Source of the DNA: Haladaptatus sp. QDMS2
Lineage (GTDB): Archaea > Halobacteriota > Halobacteria > Halobacteriales > Halococcaceae
Direction: 5' to 3'
Assembly (NCBI RefSeq): GCF_029338295.1
Contig: NZ_CP119791.1
Coordinates: forward strand, 1,488,001 to 1,552,000
DNA length: 64,000 nucleotides
Shown one piece after another: positions 57,402 through 64,000 of this stretch (the stretch's first letter is position 1; the number at the start of each line of letters is the position of its first letter). A model generated the notes under the pieces. The model was not told the origin of the DNA, searched no databases, and was given only the letters and a program-made list of their open reading frames with translations. The translations under genes and the position numbers were made by a program.

Positions 57402-57593
57402 TTACAGGAGTGGGCGCTGCTCGCCGTACTTCATCCCGAGCCAGAATGCAACTGCCCCAAAGACCACCATCGACGGGAGCACCATCATAAGAACCGTCTG
57501 GAAGGTCATGACGCCGCTTGCAGCCAAGCCGCCGACACCAAGGATGATGATTGCGACCAGAATTCCTGCCGTTCGTGGAAGGTCGAATTTCAT
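57402..57593 (-). CDS. Small two-helix membrane protein, 63 aa
   Basis: Starts MKFDLPRTAGI and has two hydrophobic segments (about residues 9-27 and 31-52) joined by a short turn, ending GMKYGEQRPLL. It has the look of the small haloarchaeal DUF7333-type proteins as I remember them, of no known function. ATG at 57593 is preferred to the GTG two codons upstream. It follows the integrase gene, 61 bp downstream on the other side of nothing obvious, and is on the same strand. Confidence 0.7.
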   Translation of the reverse strand: MKFDLPRTAGILVAIIILGVGGLAASGVMTFQTVLMMVLPSMVVFGAVAFWLGMKYGEQRPLL

Positions 57594-57654
57594 ATCCACT
57601 CGTTGAATATCTGGATGCTAATACATTCAGGAATCAAGTACCATTCTCTGGAAG

Positions 57655-58311
57655 TCACTGACGATACTGCGTTCGCGGCTGTGGCATCGTCCCGACCTGC
57701 AGGCGGTCTACTTCCGGCTCACCACCAAGGAAATCAACTTTCGCACACTCACGCCGAATCGCCTCAGGTGAGAACTCACCGAGATAGTGCCGCCGAAAGG
57801 TATCCCAATCATCCCAGCCACCGAACGCCATGACTACGCTCGGGAGCACTCCCTGCTCGAGGAGATGCGTCCCCCATGTTCGGCGTAAATCATGTGGACC
57901 GACGAACTGCCAGCCTTCGTCGCCAGTTTGCACCTGTAACCGGTCGGCGGCGCGTCGCACCCAACGGTAGACGTACTTGTCGGGCACATCAACCACAGGA
58001 GCATCGTCGTCGCGATTCCACGCGAAGGTCTCGACGATGCTGTACAGATTGTCGGGAACAGGCGGTTCGCGGTAGTGCTCGCGCTTGGCGTAGTCTTCCC
58101 AGATACGGACGTGCTTCCCGGTCGGGCCAGTGACGAAGTCCTTCGGGCAGACCTGCGTGATTTCGCTCCGCCGGAGTCCACACCGACCGCCGAGCAAGAA
58201 TGCAATCTTCTGTTGGGGGCCGTCAGCTTCGTTGATGAGCTGTTGCATCTCCTCTTTGCTGAGCCAGACGCGCATGCCGTCGTCGCGGGTGGGGTAGGGG
58301 TCGAGTCGCAT
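57655..58311 (-). CDS. Tyrosine recombinase (integrase), catalytic-domain-only
   Basis: A 218-residue site-specific recombinase with only the catalytic fold: Arg near 43-47 (GGRCGLRRSEI), the HxxR box PHDLRRTWGTHLL (His140, Arg143), GGWDDWDTF in the usual G-H/W position (Trp166 or Trp169) and the nucleophile Tyr176 in RRHYLGEF. The core-binding SAM-like domain of XerC/D is absent, so it is a short haloarchaeal/viral type of integrase. Such genes mark proviruses or integrative plasmids; no tRNA or att repeat is seen nearby. Confidence 0.9.
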   Translation of the reverse strand: MRLDPYPTRDDGMRVWLSKEEMQQLINEADGPQQKIAFLLGGRCGLRRSEITQVCPKDFVTGPTGKHVRIWEDYAKREHYREPPVPDNLYSIVETFAWNRDDDAPVVDVPDKYVYRWVRRAADRLQVQTGDEGWQFVGPHDLRRTWGTHLLEQGVLPSVVMAFGGWDDWDTFRRHYLGEFSPEAIRRECAKVDFLGGEPEVDRLQVGTMPQPRTQYRQ

Positions 58312-58680
58312 GGGTGTCCTCTATTCTAGTTTTCAGGACAGTGATACTTAAAGGATGGTTCAAGAGAGGGTGTGTTTGGTGGTGTTCACAGGGGGGATCT
58401 GGGTGAGAATCACGGGTTCTCGGACAATTGCGCGACACCGCACTCGCCACTGACGAATCACTCGCTAAGAGGCTGGTTGAAAGAATAGCTACAGAGTTCA
58501 CCTTCGATGAACATACCCTCTGCCTCTCGTACGCCGCTTCTGGCAGTGACTAGGTCGGTTTCCGAGGTCGTGCTGAATTCAGAGCGCACGTCGGTCACAG
58601 AACTTTAGAATACCTGCTCATCTTTGATGGGGTGTTTCCCATAGTCTTATTTTGATGGGGTTCATACCATAGAGTGAGGA
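58312..58680. other. 369-bp intergenic region ending in the toxin-antitoxin promoter
   Basis: No gene seen in the first 300 bp. The right end holds the promoter and direct repeats of the TumE operon. Confidence 0.45.
58623..58672 (+). promoter_or_regulatory. Direct repeats and TATA box of the TA operon
   Basis: TTTGATGGGGTGTTTCCCATAG (58623) and TTTGATGGGGTTCATACCATAG (58651) match at 17 of 22 positions with 28-bp spacing. The TATA-like TCTTATTTT lies between and overlaps the second copy, about 28-33 bp before the ATG. Likely binding sites of the HTH antitoxin. Confidence 0.65.
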
Positions 58681-58962
58681 ATGACGTTCCAGGTCATCGA
58701 GAACACCGAAGACAGGACGAGCAACACGGTCATTCGCCGGAAAATCTACCGAACTGACGACCCACAGTATCCCAGCGGGTACCGACACGCCCTTCACTAC
58801 GGGTTTCTCGATGGCCAGGGCGTCATTCTCCGCTACGACAACGAGAACCAGACACCCGGGCGCCACGAACGCCACACGCCCGGCGGCATCGAAGAAATCG
58901 AGTTCCCCGGAATGATAACACTCCGTGACCGGTTCTTAAAGGAAATCCAGGACCTCCCATGA
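58681..58962 (+). CDS. TumE-family toxin (DUF6516)
   Basis: A 93-residue protein of the DUF6516/TumE toxin family: 'YPSGYRHALHYGFLDGQGVILRYDN' (divided), then GRHERHTPGG and a C-terminal 'FLKEIQDLP'. The RHALHYG, LRYDN and GRHERH blocks are the family marks. The gene overlaps the HTH gene by 4 bp (ATGA) in the usual toxin-first order of these pairs. The biochemical activity of the toxin is not established to my knowledge; a nuclease-like action is often assumed. Confidence 0.85.
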   Translation: MTFQVIENTEDRTSNTVIRRKIYRTDDPQYPSGYRHALHYGFLDGQGVILRYDNENQTPGRHERHTPGGIEEIEFPGMITLRDRFLKEIQDLP

Positions 58963-59390
58963 CCACGAACACACTCAAAATCACATATGGACAGCGCGAG
59001 AATAATCAGCGAGCCGCTCACGAGCGACTCCGTCGGGCGGAAGCTGGAAAAGCGTTCGACGAACAGGAGGCAGCGTTCATCCTCAATTTTGAGGATCTCG
59101 ACGACGTCGAACGACTCATGCGTCGGTTGAACCTCCAGCTTCTGGATGTCATCGCCAGTGAGCGCCCGAAAAGTATCCGAGAGACGGCTCGACTCGTCAA
59201 TCGCGATTACAAAGAGGTCCACCGGAACCTCAAAGAACTCGAAGCGCTCGGTGTTATCGAATTCACGACAGCGGGAAACAGCAAGCGTCCGATTCTTCGC
59301 GATGGGGCCGAGGCGATCGATCTCTCGATTACGTTTCCCATCGACTCCGACACGGCAAACGCCAAGTCTCACCACGGGACGTCGGCGTGA
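58959..59390 (+). CDS. HVO_A0114-type HTH protein (antitoxin of TumE)
   Basis: A 143-residue winged-helix DNA-binding protein: residues 45-110 hold the HTH ('IASERPKSIRETARLVNRDYKEVHRNLKEL' divided; recognition helix YKEVHRNLKELEALGVI), preceded by a helical segment. It is the standard partner of DUF6516 toxins in haloarchaea, and should neutralise it and repress the operon through the direct repeats upstream. Confidence 0.88.
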   Translation: MTTNTLKITYGQRENNQRAAHERLRRAEAGKAFDEQEAAFILNFEDLDDVERLMRRLNLQLLDVIASERPKSIRETARLVNRDYKEVHRNLKELEALGVIEFTTAGNSKRPILRDGAEAIDLSITFPIDSDTANAKSHHGTSA

Positions 59391-59563
59391 GCAACGAATC
59401 AGTGCGTAGACTGTCTGCTGGCGTGTTGGGTTGATTGTGACCCCCACCCGCTGCTGATTTTTCGAGGCTGTGCTGTATAGAGCGCGTGTCGATCACTGAA
59501 CGTGAGCGGGGGCGAAATCAATTACGGGGTCACGTACTCGTTTCGACGTGCGTGTGACGAACA

Positions 59564-59968
59564 CTATTCTTGGTCGAATCGACCCATTGTGAAGTGGAGG
59601 TCTGCCTCCTCAGAGGATGGGTTCAGAGTAATGTGATATTCGGGGTTGTCTTGTTCGACAATCCAGGTTTCACACTGCTCGGAGATGCCGTCCGTGGCAG
59701 CGCAGATGTCGTAGTCTCCAGTTGACGGGAACACTTCTTTGGCGGTGATATGCGGGCCGCCTGGTGGAATGCGGAATTCATCGTCAATGTACGTGTTCCC
59801 GGTTATCGCGCTGGTGAGTTGGACGGTGATCGATCGTTTCTCGGAAGTCAGGTTACGGATTCGAAGCTCAGGGGGTTTCTCAAACATCGACGTACAGCCG
59901 GCAAACCCACCGATACCGACTGCTACACCGAGCTTGAGAAGGGATCGACGAGAGTGAACGGAGACCAT
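59564..59968 (-). CDS. Tat-type lipoprotein of unknown function
   Basis: A 134-residue protein with twin arginines (SRRSLLKLG) and lipobox FAGC (Cys25), exported and lipid-anchored. The mature beta-rich domain ('LRIRNLTSEKRSITVQLTS', then a Cys pair CAATDG..EQC) resembles the 51104 product and other haloarchaeal surface domains. No function known. Convergent with the antitoxin gene. Confidence 0.8.
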   Translation of the reverse strand: MVSVHSRRSLLKLGVAVGIGGFAGCTSMFEKPPELRIRNLTSEKRSITVQLTSAITGNTYIDDEFRIPPGGPHITAKEVFPSTGDYDICAATDGISEQCETWIVEQDNPEYHITLNPSSEEADLHFTMGRFDQE

Positions 59969-60011
59969 ACACCAATAAATGTGTCAATTTGATAATATAC
60001 GTTTCCCCTTT

Positions 60012-60326
60012 TTACGCCCAGTCGTGGTTTTGGATTCCCTCGTAGTGTTTGAGCCGACTGGCAATCTCCCAAGATTCCCATCCGCACTCGTAGTAGAGGA
60101 CATCAGCGAGTTTGTCGAAGTGGCTCTTGTCAAGTTCAATGCCGCGTTTCCCGCGGTAGGTGATGTAGGGCTCACTTCGGAGGTCGGCGTAGACCTCACG
60201 TGCAGTCGGATAGTCGCCATTGATTGCCGAGAGATTGAGGAGCGCCTCCTCCGTAATCGGTGTGCCCCACTTGTGTTTCGCTATCATCGTCGCCAAGAGG
60301 GCACATTTCACCGACGGCTTATCCAT
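60012..60326 (-). CDS. Conserved haloarchaeal hypothetical protein, 104 aa
   Basis: A soluble helical protein ('KCALLATMIAKHKWGTPITEEALLNL' divided; C-terminal 'YECGWESWEIASRLKHY'). The alternation of short helices with a basic 'TYRGKRGIELDK' looks like a winged-helix, so DNA binding is possible. Similar short proteins occur on haloarchaeal plasmids. A TTTATGT box about 27 bp upstream supports a leaderless start. Divergent from the HTH gene at 60420, sharing a palindrome. Confidence 0.75.
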   Translation of the reverse strand: MDKPSVKCALLATMIAKHKWGTPITEEALLNLSAINGDYPTAREVYADLRSEPYITYRGKRGIELDKSHFDKLADVLYYECGWESWEIASRLKHYEGIQNHDWA

Positions 60327-60360
60327 AATCGAAGCATGAAGTCACTTCCACATAAAGGCT

Positions 60361-60376
60361 GTTAATGGTCGTTAAC
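60361..60376. promoter_or_regulatory. Inverted repeat GTTAA-tggtcg-TTAAC between divergent genes
   Basis: 5-6-5 perfect inverted repeat, 35-50 bp upstream of the 60326 start and 44-59 bp upstream of the 60420 start. It borders the TATA boxes of both genes. Confidence 0.6.
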
Positions 60377-60419
60377 AGTAGTGGAAACTCTTATACACAC
60401 GCAGAGTCTGAACCCCTGT

Positions 60420-60761
60420 ATGAGCATTGAGCACGTGGACGGCGACCGCGGTCAGAAAAAGGAACTCCGGAAGGAGCATCCGAGTGGGTGGCTCTACCTG
60501 ACGCAGCACGACGCCATTCCGATCCTCGTAGACGCGCTGCTTGATCTGCCGCCGAACCGCGAGTTCAACAAAACTGAATTCGCGGAGCACGCTGGCGTCA
60601 CGCGCCAGACCGTCGGTAACTACACCGACCTCCTCCTTGAAGTCGAACTCATCGAGGAGGTCCCGAACACGTCTCCCCGCCGGTACCGAGTCGCCAACAG
60701 TAACGTCGTTCGGGAACTCTACGAGTTGAACAGTGCTCTCAATAACGCAGGAAGAGAGTAG
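60420..60761 (+). CDS. Small winged-helix DNA-binding protein
   Basis: A 113-residue protein starting MSIEHVDGDRGQ. The HTH is in 'REFNKTEFAEHAGVTRQTVGNYTDLLLEVELIEE' (divided; recognition helix VTRQTVGNYTDLLLEV) at residues 45-80, with a wing ending 'RRYRVANS'. A TATA-like CTTATACAC about 27 bp before the ATG supports a leaderless start. It likely regulates itself and the divergent gene through the shared inverted repeat. Confidence 0.85.
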   Translation: MSIEHVDGDRGQKKELRKEHPSGWLYLTQHDAIPILVDALLDLPPNREFNKTEFAEHAGVTRQTVGNYTDLLLEVELIEEVPNTSPRRYRVANSNVVRELYELNSALNNAGRE

Positions 60762-60860
60762 ATATCGGTGGCCATGCTGACGGAAAACGAAGTGAACCGG
60801 GAATCGGTTGATAGAATTGAAAGACCCCAACCCCCTTCCCTACCCAATCAATTCAATGTA

Positions 60861-61304
60861 TCAATCCCCATCCCGTTTCTCGAGCCCGTAGCTGACCAGC
60901 ACCAGTCCAGATAGCCCGGAGAGGGTGAGGACAAGCACGGTGTGACTCCGGGGGTACGTGTTGTCGCCGTGGATGACTGAATACTCGAAGTACCTCCCAT
61001 CCTTTTGCACGTAGCGATGGGCAAGGATGCTCCGAACCGCCTCCGGGTCTTCTGATTCATAGACTGCGACCACCGTCCCATCCTGTTGAGCGCCGTCAAA
61101 CGATGCCTGTGCAGCTGGTGGGAGCTGACTGTACGTGATGACCTTCGTCGTAGGAGGTGTGTCCTCAACTGGTTCGACCGTTGCTATTGCATAGCTCGCC
61201 CCGGCGGGTGGCGCTGTTGCCAGCCCGTACACGCCGGTTCCGGCAAAGACGAGGCAGGCTATCCCAAGGATGAGAGCACCACCCCTCAGCCACCCAGAGA
61301 CCAT
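60861..61304 (-). CDS. Membrane protein with extracellular domain, unknown function
   Basis: A 147-residue protein with an N-terminal membrane segment (about 8-31), a soluble domain of 85 residues ('VITYSQLPPAAQASFDGAQQ' then 'YVQKDGRYFEYSVIHGD'), and a C-terminal segment (about 120-140). The domain pattern 'i.y..L...AQ..f..al.dG' is common in haloarchaeal membrane proteins of the DUF7979 type, with no function known. Convergent and divergent with unrelated genes. Confidence 0.7.
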   Translation of the reverse strand: MVSGWLRGGALILGIACLVFAGTGVYGLATAPPAGASYAIATVEPVEDTPPTTKVITYSQLPPAAQASFDGAQQDGTVVAVYESEDPEAVRSILAHRYVQKDGRYFEYSVIHGDNTYPRSHTVLVLTLSGLSGLVLVSYGLEKRDGD

Positions 61305-61447
61305 TTCATGTTAGTTGACTGCCTACTCTATGGGTTTTCCGGTGACTCAGCGGCTGCACTCAGGCTTTCGGACCGAAGAATGGCCAGTTGAGCACTTAGT
61401 GGTGTAACGGGCGAAACAACCCTATTGGCTGGGCGCGAACTGATTGT

Positions 61448-61936
61448 ATGATAACGTATTCGACGGAGATTTACCCGCCGACAGACGCCCTCGAACTCAC
61501 CGTCGAAGCGTCGAGCGCCCCCACAGCAACGAGTCCACCGCTCGTCACGGTCTGCTTGACATACCTCGGAGATACCCCCACGACGCTGTACTACGGCTAT
61601 ACCGCTCCGTTCAATCGCTATTCCGCGTGGAACGACGACGAGACGAAACGAGTGATGATCTTCCCGCCTCGGTTGAACGACGAACAGCATGTGATTCCAG
61701 ACCAGCCAATCGGGAAGAGCTGGCCAATGGGTCTGTCAGCGCTACAAATCGAAGTTGGGAAACTGTGGAAGGTCACGGCAGGGGATCGCCTCTGTGAGGA
61801 GTACGCCATTCTCACGTTTGCGCCCTCTCTGGCTGGCTATCCGAAGGGAACGTACACGGCTCGTGATCGAGTGAAATTTGATGACAAAGAGTTTGAAGTG
61901 CAACTCAGAATTAATGTTGATGGAATCGATCAGTAA
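61448..61936 (+). CDS. Hypothetical protein, 162 aa, beta-sandwich-like
   Basis: No signal peptide. The composition (alternating strands, 'SPPLVTVCLTYLGDTPTTLYYG' divided, then 'GYPKGTYTARDRVKFDDKEFEVQLRI') resembles the immunoglobulin-like mature domain of the lipoprotein encoded at 62041 ('FPVGTYRFKSQHTI...HFTWGFTLQV'). So the two neighbours are probably distant paralogues, one intracellular and one surface. Function unknown. Confidence 0.7.
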   Translation: MITYSTEIYPPTDALELTVEASSAPTATSPPLVTVCLTYLGDTPTTLYYGYTAPFNRYSAWNDDETKRVMIFPPRLNDEQHVIPDQPIGKSWPMGLSALQIEVGKLWKVTAGDRLCEEYAILTFAPSLAGYPKGTYTARDRVKFDDKEFEVQLRINVDGIDQ

Positions 61937-62040
61937 TATCGTCACTCTGGAATCTTCCTCGAGTGTTTCTCTCGGAGACCTCCCGAACCATCCTGTACGA
62001 GTGAGCTGTGAATCCACCCGCTTTCAATAGGCGTGGAGAA

Positions 62041-62640
62041 TTACCGATCCAGTTCTGAAACCTGGAGCGTGAATCCCCACGTGAAGTGTTCACCACGAAT
62101 TGTATGCTGTGACTTGAACCGATAGGTTCCGACAGGGAAACACCCCTGTGCTGTCCAGTCATCCACCACGATGAGTTGGTCGGTGTACGTTTCACCCGGG
62201 GCAAGCGTCTGTGTCGGCGTTTCTTCAGTCGTCCACGCCAACTCTCCCGTTTGCTCGCCGAGTTCTGGTCGTGTAAAACACTCTGGAGAGTAATTGGGTG
62301 AAGGACTGTCTGGTGCTGAAAATGAATACAAGAGAAGGCCTGGCGCTCCCGCCCACGAACTCGCCCCTTTGTAGTACGGCAGCTGAATGCTGACCTCGCT
62401 CTCTCCCACGTTCGTCATCACTGTCTTGAGGCGCGCGGGGGCTTGCGCGGTGATTTCCGCTCGTTCAACCGCGATCGAAAACTCCACACCTGTCTCCGAG
62501 GGCACGGCAGCAACGCCGGCCACGCTGACACGCTTTTCTGTGGGGTTCTGGTTGGAGGTGCCGGGTGTGGCAGAAGAGATACACCCCGCTGAGAGCGTGA
62601 GACCCACCCCAATCGATTTCACCACCAGACGACGTTCCAT
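62041..62640 (-). CDS. Lipoprotein with Ig-like domain, unknown function
   Basis: A 199-residue protein with a lipobox LSAGC (Cys20) after a short basic N-terminus (MERRLVVKS), so lipid-anchored outside. The mature part is a beta-sandwich of about 150 residues with 'ERAEITAQAPARLKTVMTNVGES' (divided) and 'LAPGETYTDQLIVVDDW', a pattern shared with extracellular intracellular-proteinase-inhibitor-like or BsuPI domains; I am unsure. ATG at 62640 is chosen so that the lipobox follows a normal n-region. Confidence 0.75.
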   Translation of the reverse strand: MERRLVVKSIGVGLTLSAGCISSATPGTSNQNPTEKRVSVAGVAAVPSETGVEFSIAVERAEITAQAPARLKTVMTNVGESEVSIQLPYYKGASSWAGAPGLLLYSFSAPDSPSPNYSPECFTRPELGEQTGELAWTTEETPTQTLAPGETYTDQLIVVDDWTAQGCFPVGTYRFKSQHTIRGEHFTWGFTLQVSELDR

Positions 62641-62774
62641 ACTGACATCTAAACGGCCCAACAATACGAACATTCCCCTTGTCGAAACCTGAACCTACAA
62701 AATAGGATGGGTACGACTGAAAACGTGCCCGACTTGCTGAATCCCAGACGTGTAAATCTTGCTTTAATCGGAAT

Positions 62775-63830
62775 CTACAGCCCCAGAACCACGAACGCGA
62801 CAGTGTAACTGGCCGATACTAACGCGAAAAAGACAACCCATTCGACTACGGCGCGACGAATCGACTGCCGGGGGGCAAACCCAGTGGCCACGCGGTTCAG
62901 CACCAGCAGGACGGATGTACTCGTCAGGACGAAAAACACCGGATAAAACGTGAACCGGGACTCCCACCGACAGACGTACAGCGCCCCCATCGGTTGCTGG
63001 GTTATCTCCACGAGCACCTCGCTACAGAACGTCACCACCAGCGACGCATACCCCAGCGCTCCCAGAAGGAATCCAATCACGCCGACACTGAGAACCACGG
63101 CGTGCCGCCGCCGAAACGAAGCCCCCACCTGCACCGACTCCTCGGGATCGACCCGATAACACCACCCGAGAAACGTTCTGACCACGGGGAGTCGCCGAAG
63201 CGCCACGACGGTGACGCCCGCAGCCAGCAACCCACCGCCGACCACCACCAGAAAGAGCGAACCGAGAATCACGATGACCGTGACTGCGATCCAGCCTCCG
63301 ACAACCGCGCCAAGTCCGACGACGAGCAGGCTCCGTCCGGTAACGACGTCCTTGCTCAGTCGCTCGCGTGCGACGAGGACGAGGAGGCTCGCGAACACAC
63401 CCATGATCACGGTGAACCCGCCGACTAGGCCCAGCCCCCAGATGATGAATACCTGGTATATCAGGAGATTGCCTTCCGCGTCCCAGACTCCCGTTCGGAT
63501 GGCGTCAAGGGCGAGGATGAACACCCAGGCGACGGGGTGGACCAGCACGCCGGTTATCAGCCCGACGAGGCCGCCGCGCTCGCGGGTCAAGTGCCCGGGT
63601 CGCTCAAAGAGCAGCCACCAGCTGGTTCCGCCGACGAGTCCCGCGGCGAGTCCAGCAAGCAGGGGAAACTCGCGGGTTGGAAGGCCGAAGCCGCCGTAGA
63701 AGATAGTGAAAATCGGTGTCCTCGTCAGAGCAGCGGCGGCAAGCCCACCGACCGCTGTAAATATCGCCGTGGCGAGCAACGCCCAGCGGAGCGTCTTCGG
63801 GTTCGTGCGGGAGTGTCTGGGCCGAGCCAC
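62775..63830 (-). CDS. Polytopic membrane protein of unknown function
   Basis: A 351-residue protein with about nine to ten hydrophobic segments spread over the whole length, starting at residue 16. Glycine-rich pieces (GLAAGLVGGTSWWLLF, VVGLGAVVGGW) suggest tightly packed helices. No transporter or enzyme motif is seen. The N-terminus is basic (MARPRHSRTNPKTLRW), consistent with an inside N-terminus. It is downstream of a gene outside the window or stands alone. Confidence 0.75.
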   Translation of the reverse strand: MARPRHSRTNPKTLRWALLATAIFTAVGGLAAAALTRTPIFTIFYGGFGLPTREFPLLAGLAAGLVGGTSWWLLFERPGHLTRERGGLVGLITGVLVHPVAWVFILALDAIRTGVWDAEGNLLIYQVFIIWGLGLVGGFTVIMGVFASLLVLVARERLSKDVVTGRSLLVVGLGAVVGGWIAVTVIVILGSLFLVVVGGGLLAAGVTVVALRRLPVVRTFLGWCYRVDPEESVQVGASFRRRHAVVLSVGVIGFLLGALGYASLVVTFCSEVLVEITQQPMGALYVCRWESRFTFYPVFFVLTSTSVLLVLNRVATGFAPRQSIRRAVVEWVVFFALVSASYTVAFVVLGL

Positions 63831-64000
63831 TCGTCATGTAAGCCGGCCAAGACTATTAGTAACGGACAGCCTATCGCTCGCGACGGCGGGTGTGAGTGAT
63901 ACCGTACGCACCTTCGGAAAAGTTCGTGGCTATGATGCGTCAGCAATCTTCACTGGAGCAGTTCCTCCTCGTCGTGAATGCAGTGTAATCAGCAAGCCGA
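63831..64000. other. Right end of window
   Basis: A GTG-start frame opening at 63891 on + (SDTVRTFGKVRGYDAS...) remains open to the end and could be the start of a gene; too short to judge. Confidence 0.25.

Overview
The window is from a haloarchaeon (class Halobacteria). GC content is high, proteins are very acidic, and many genes have a TATA-like box about 25-28 bp upstream of an ATG that is itself the likely transcription start (leaderless messages). Archaeal hallmarks are Dph2, aIF-1A, Orc1/Cdc6 and TFB. Haloarchaeal hallmarks are the short AceB malate synthase, HVO_A0114-type DNA-binding proteins and many Tat lipoproteins. No rRNA, tRNA or CRISPR array was seen.

Left part (1-29.6 kb): densely packed, chromosome-like metabolic and core genes. 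They include a LysE exporter, a secreted gluzincin-like protein, two secreted helical-repeat proteins, diphthamide synthesis (dph2), a METTL5-type methylase, a rhomboid protease, the glyoxylate shunt pair aceA-aceB, aIF-1A, and a divergent enoyl-CoA reductase/acyl-CoA synthetase pair. Further right are an NhaC antiporter, DoxX, OsmC, GDPD, a TPR protein, prephenate dehydratase, a 989-residue flavin/Fe-S dehydrogenase and a cystathionine gamma-synthase-like enzyme.

Middle (30-38.5 kb): a replication-partition module. An Orc1/Cdc6 gene and a ParA gene (with a small acidic partner) flank a 1.4 kb gene-free region. Eleven copies (two of them degenerate) of a 20-bp motif, TTTCACCGGAAAyCCGGTGT, lie in and around it. 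Copies point one way near orc1 and the other way near parA, with A/T-rich DNA between, as expected of origin recognition boxes round an unwinding element. Two copies lie outside, at 30.2 and 33.8 kb. Three 13-bp-spaced palindromic iterons precede parA, followed by a small palindrome-bounded element.

Right part (38.6-64 kb): accessory DNA. It has an Lrp / zinc-ribbon / UspA / APC-transporter operon, a BCCT transporter remnant, a complete IS200/IS605 element (TnpA plus TnpB), and small regulators with clear palindromic operators. It also has a prolyl aminopeptidase remnant, a BBE-type flavoprotein with its regulator, a 67-bp direct repeat around a lipoprotein gene, a two-domain cupredoxin, and a TFB paralogue beside a palindrome-rich non-coding block. 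Beyond these come a 1.4 kb gene desert, a tyrosine recombinase, a TumE-type toxin-antitoxin pair and several unknown lipoproteins and membrane proteins.

The strongest candidates for under-described biology are: (1) the secreted protein with ten aromatic residues spaced exactly 11 apart, beside a charged-helix membrane-anchored protein; (2) the origin motif family with outlying copies and palindromic partition iterons; (3) the enoyl-CoA reductase with an apparent second Rossmann unit, next to an acyl-CoA synthetase; (4) two very small genes, a leaderless 29-residue membrane peptide and a 49-residue zinc ribbon.
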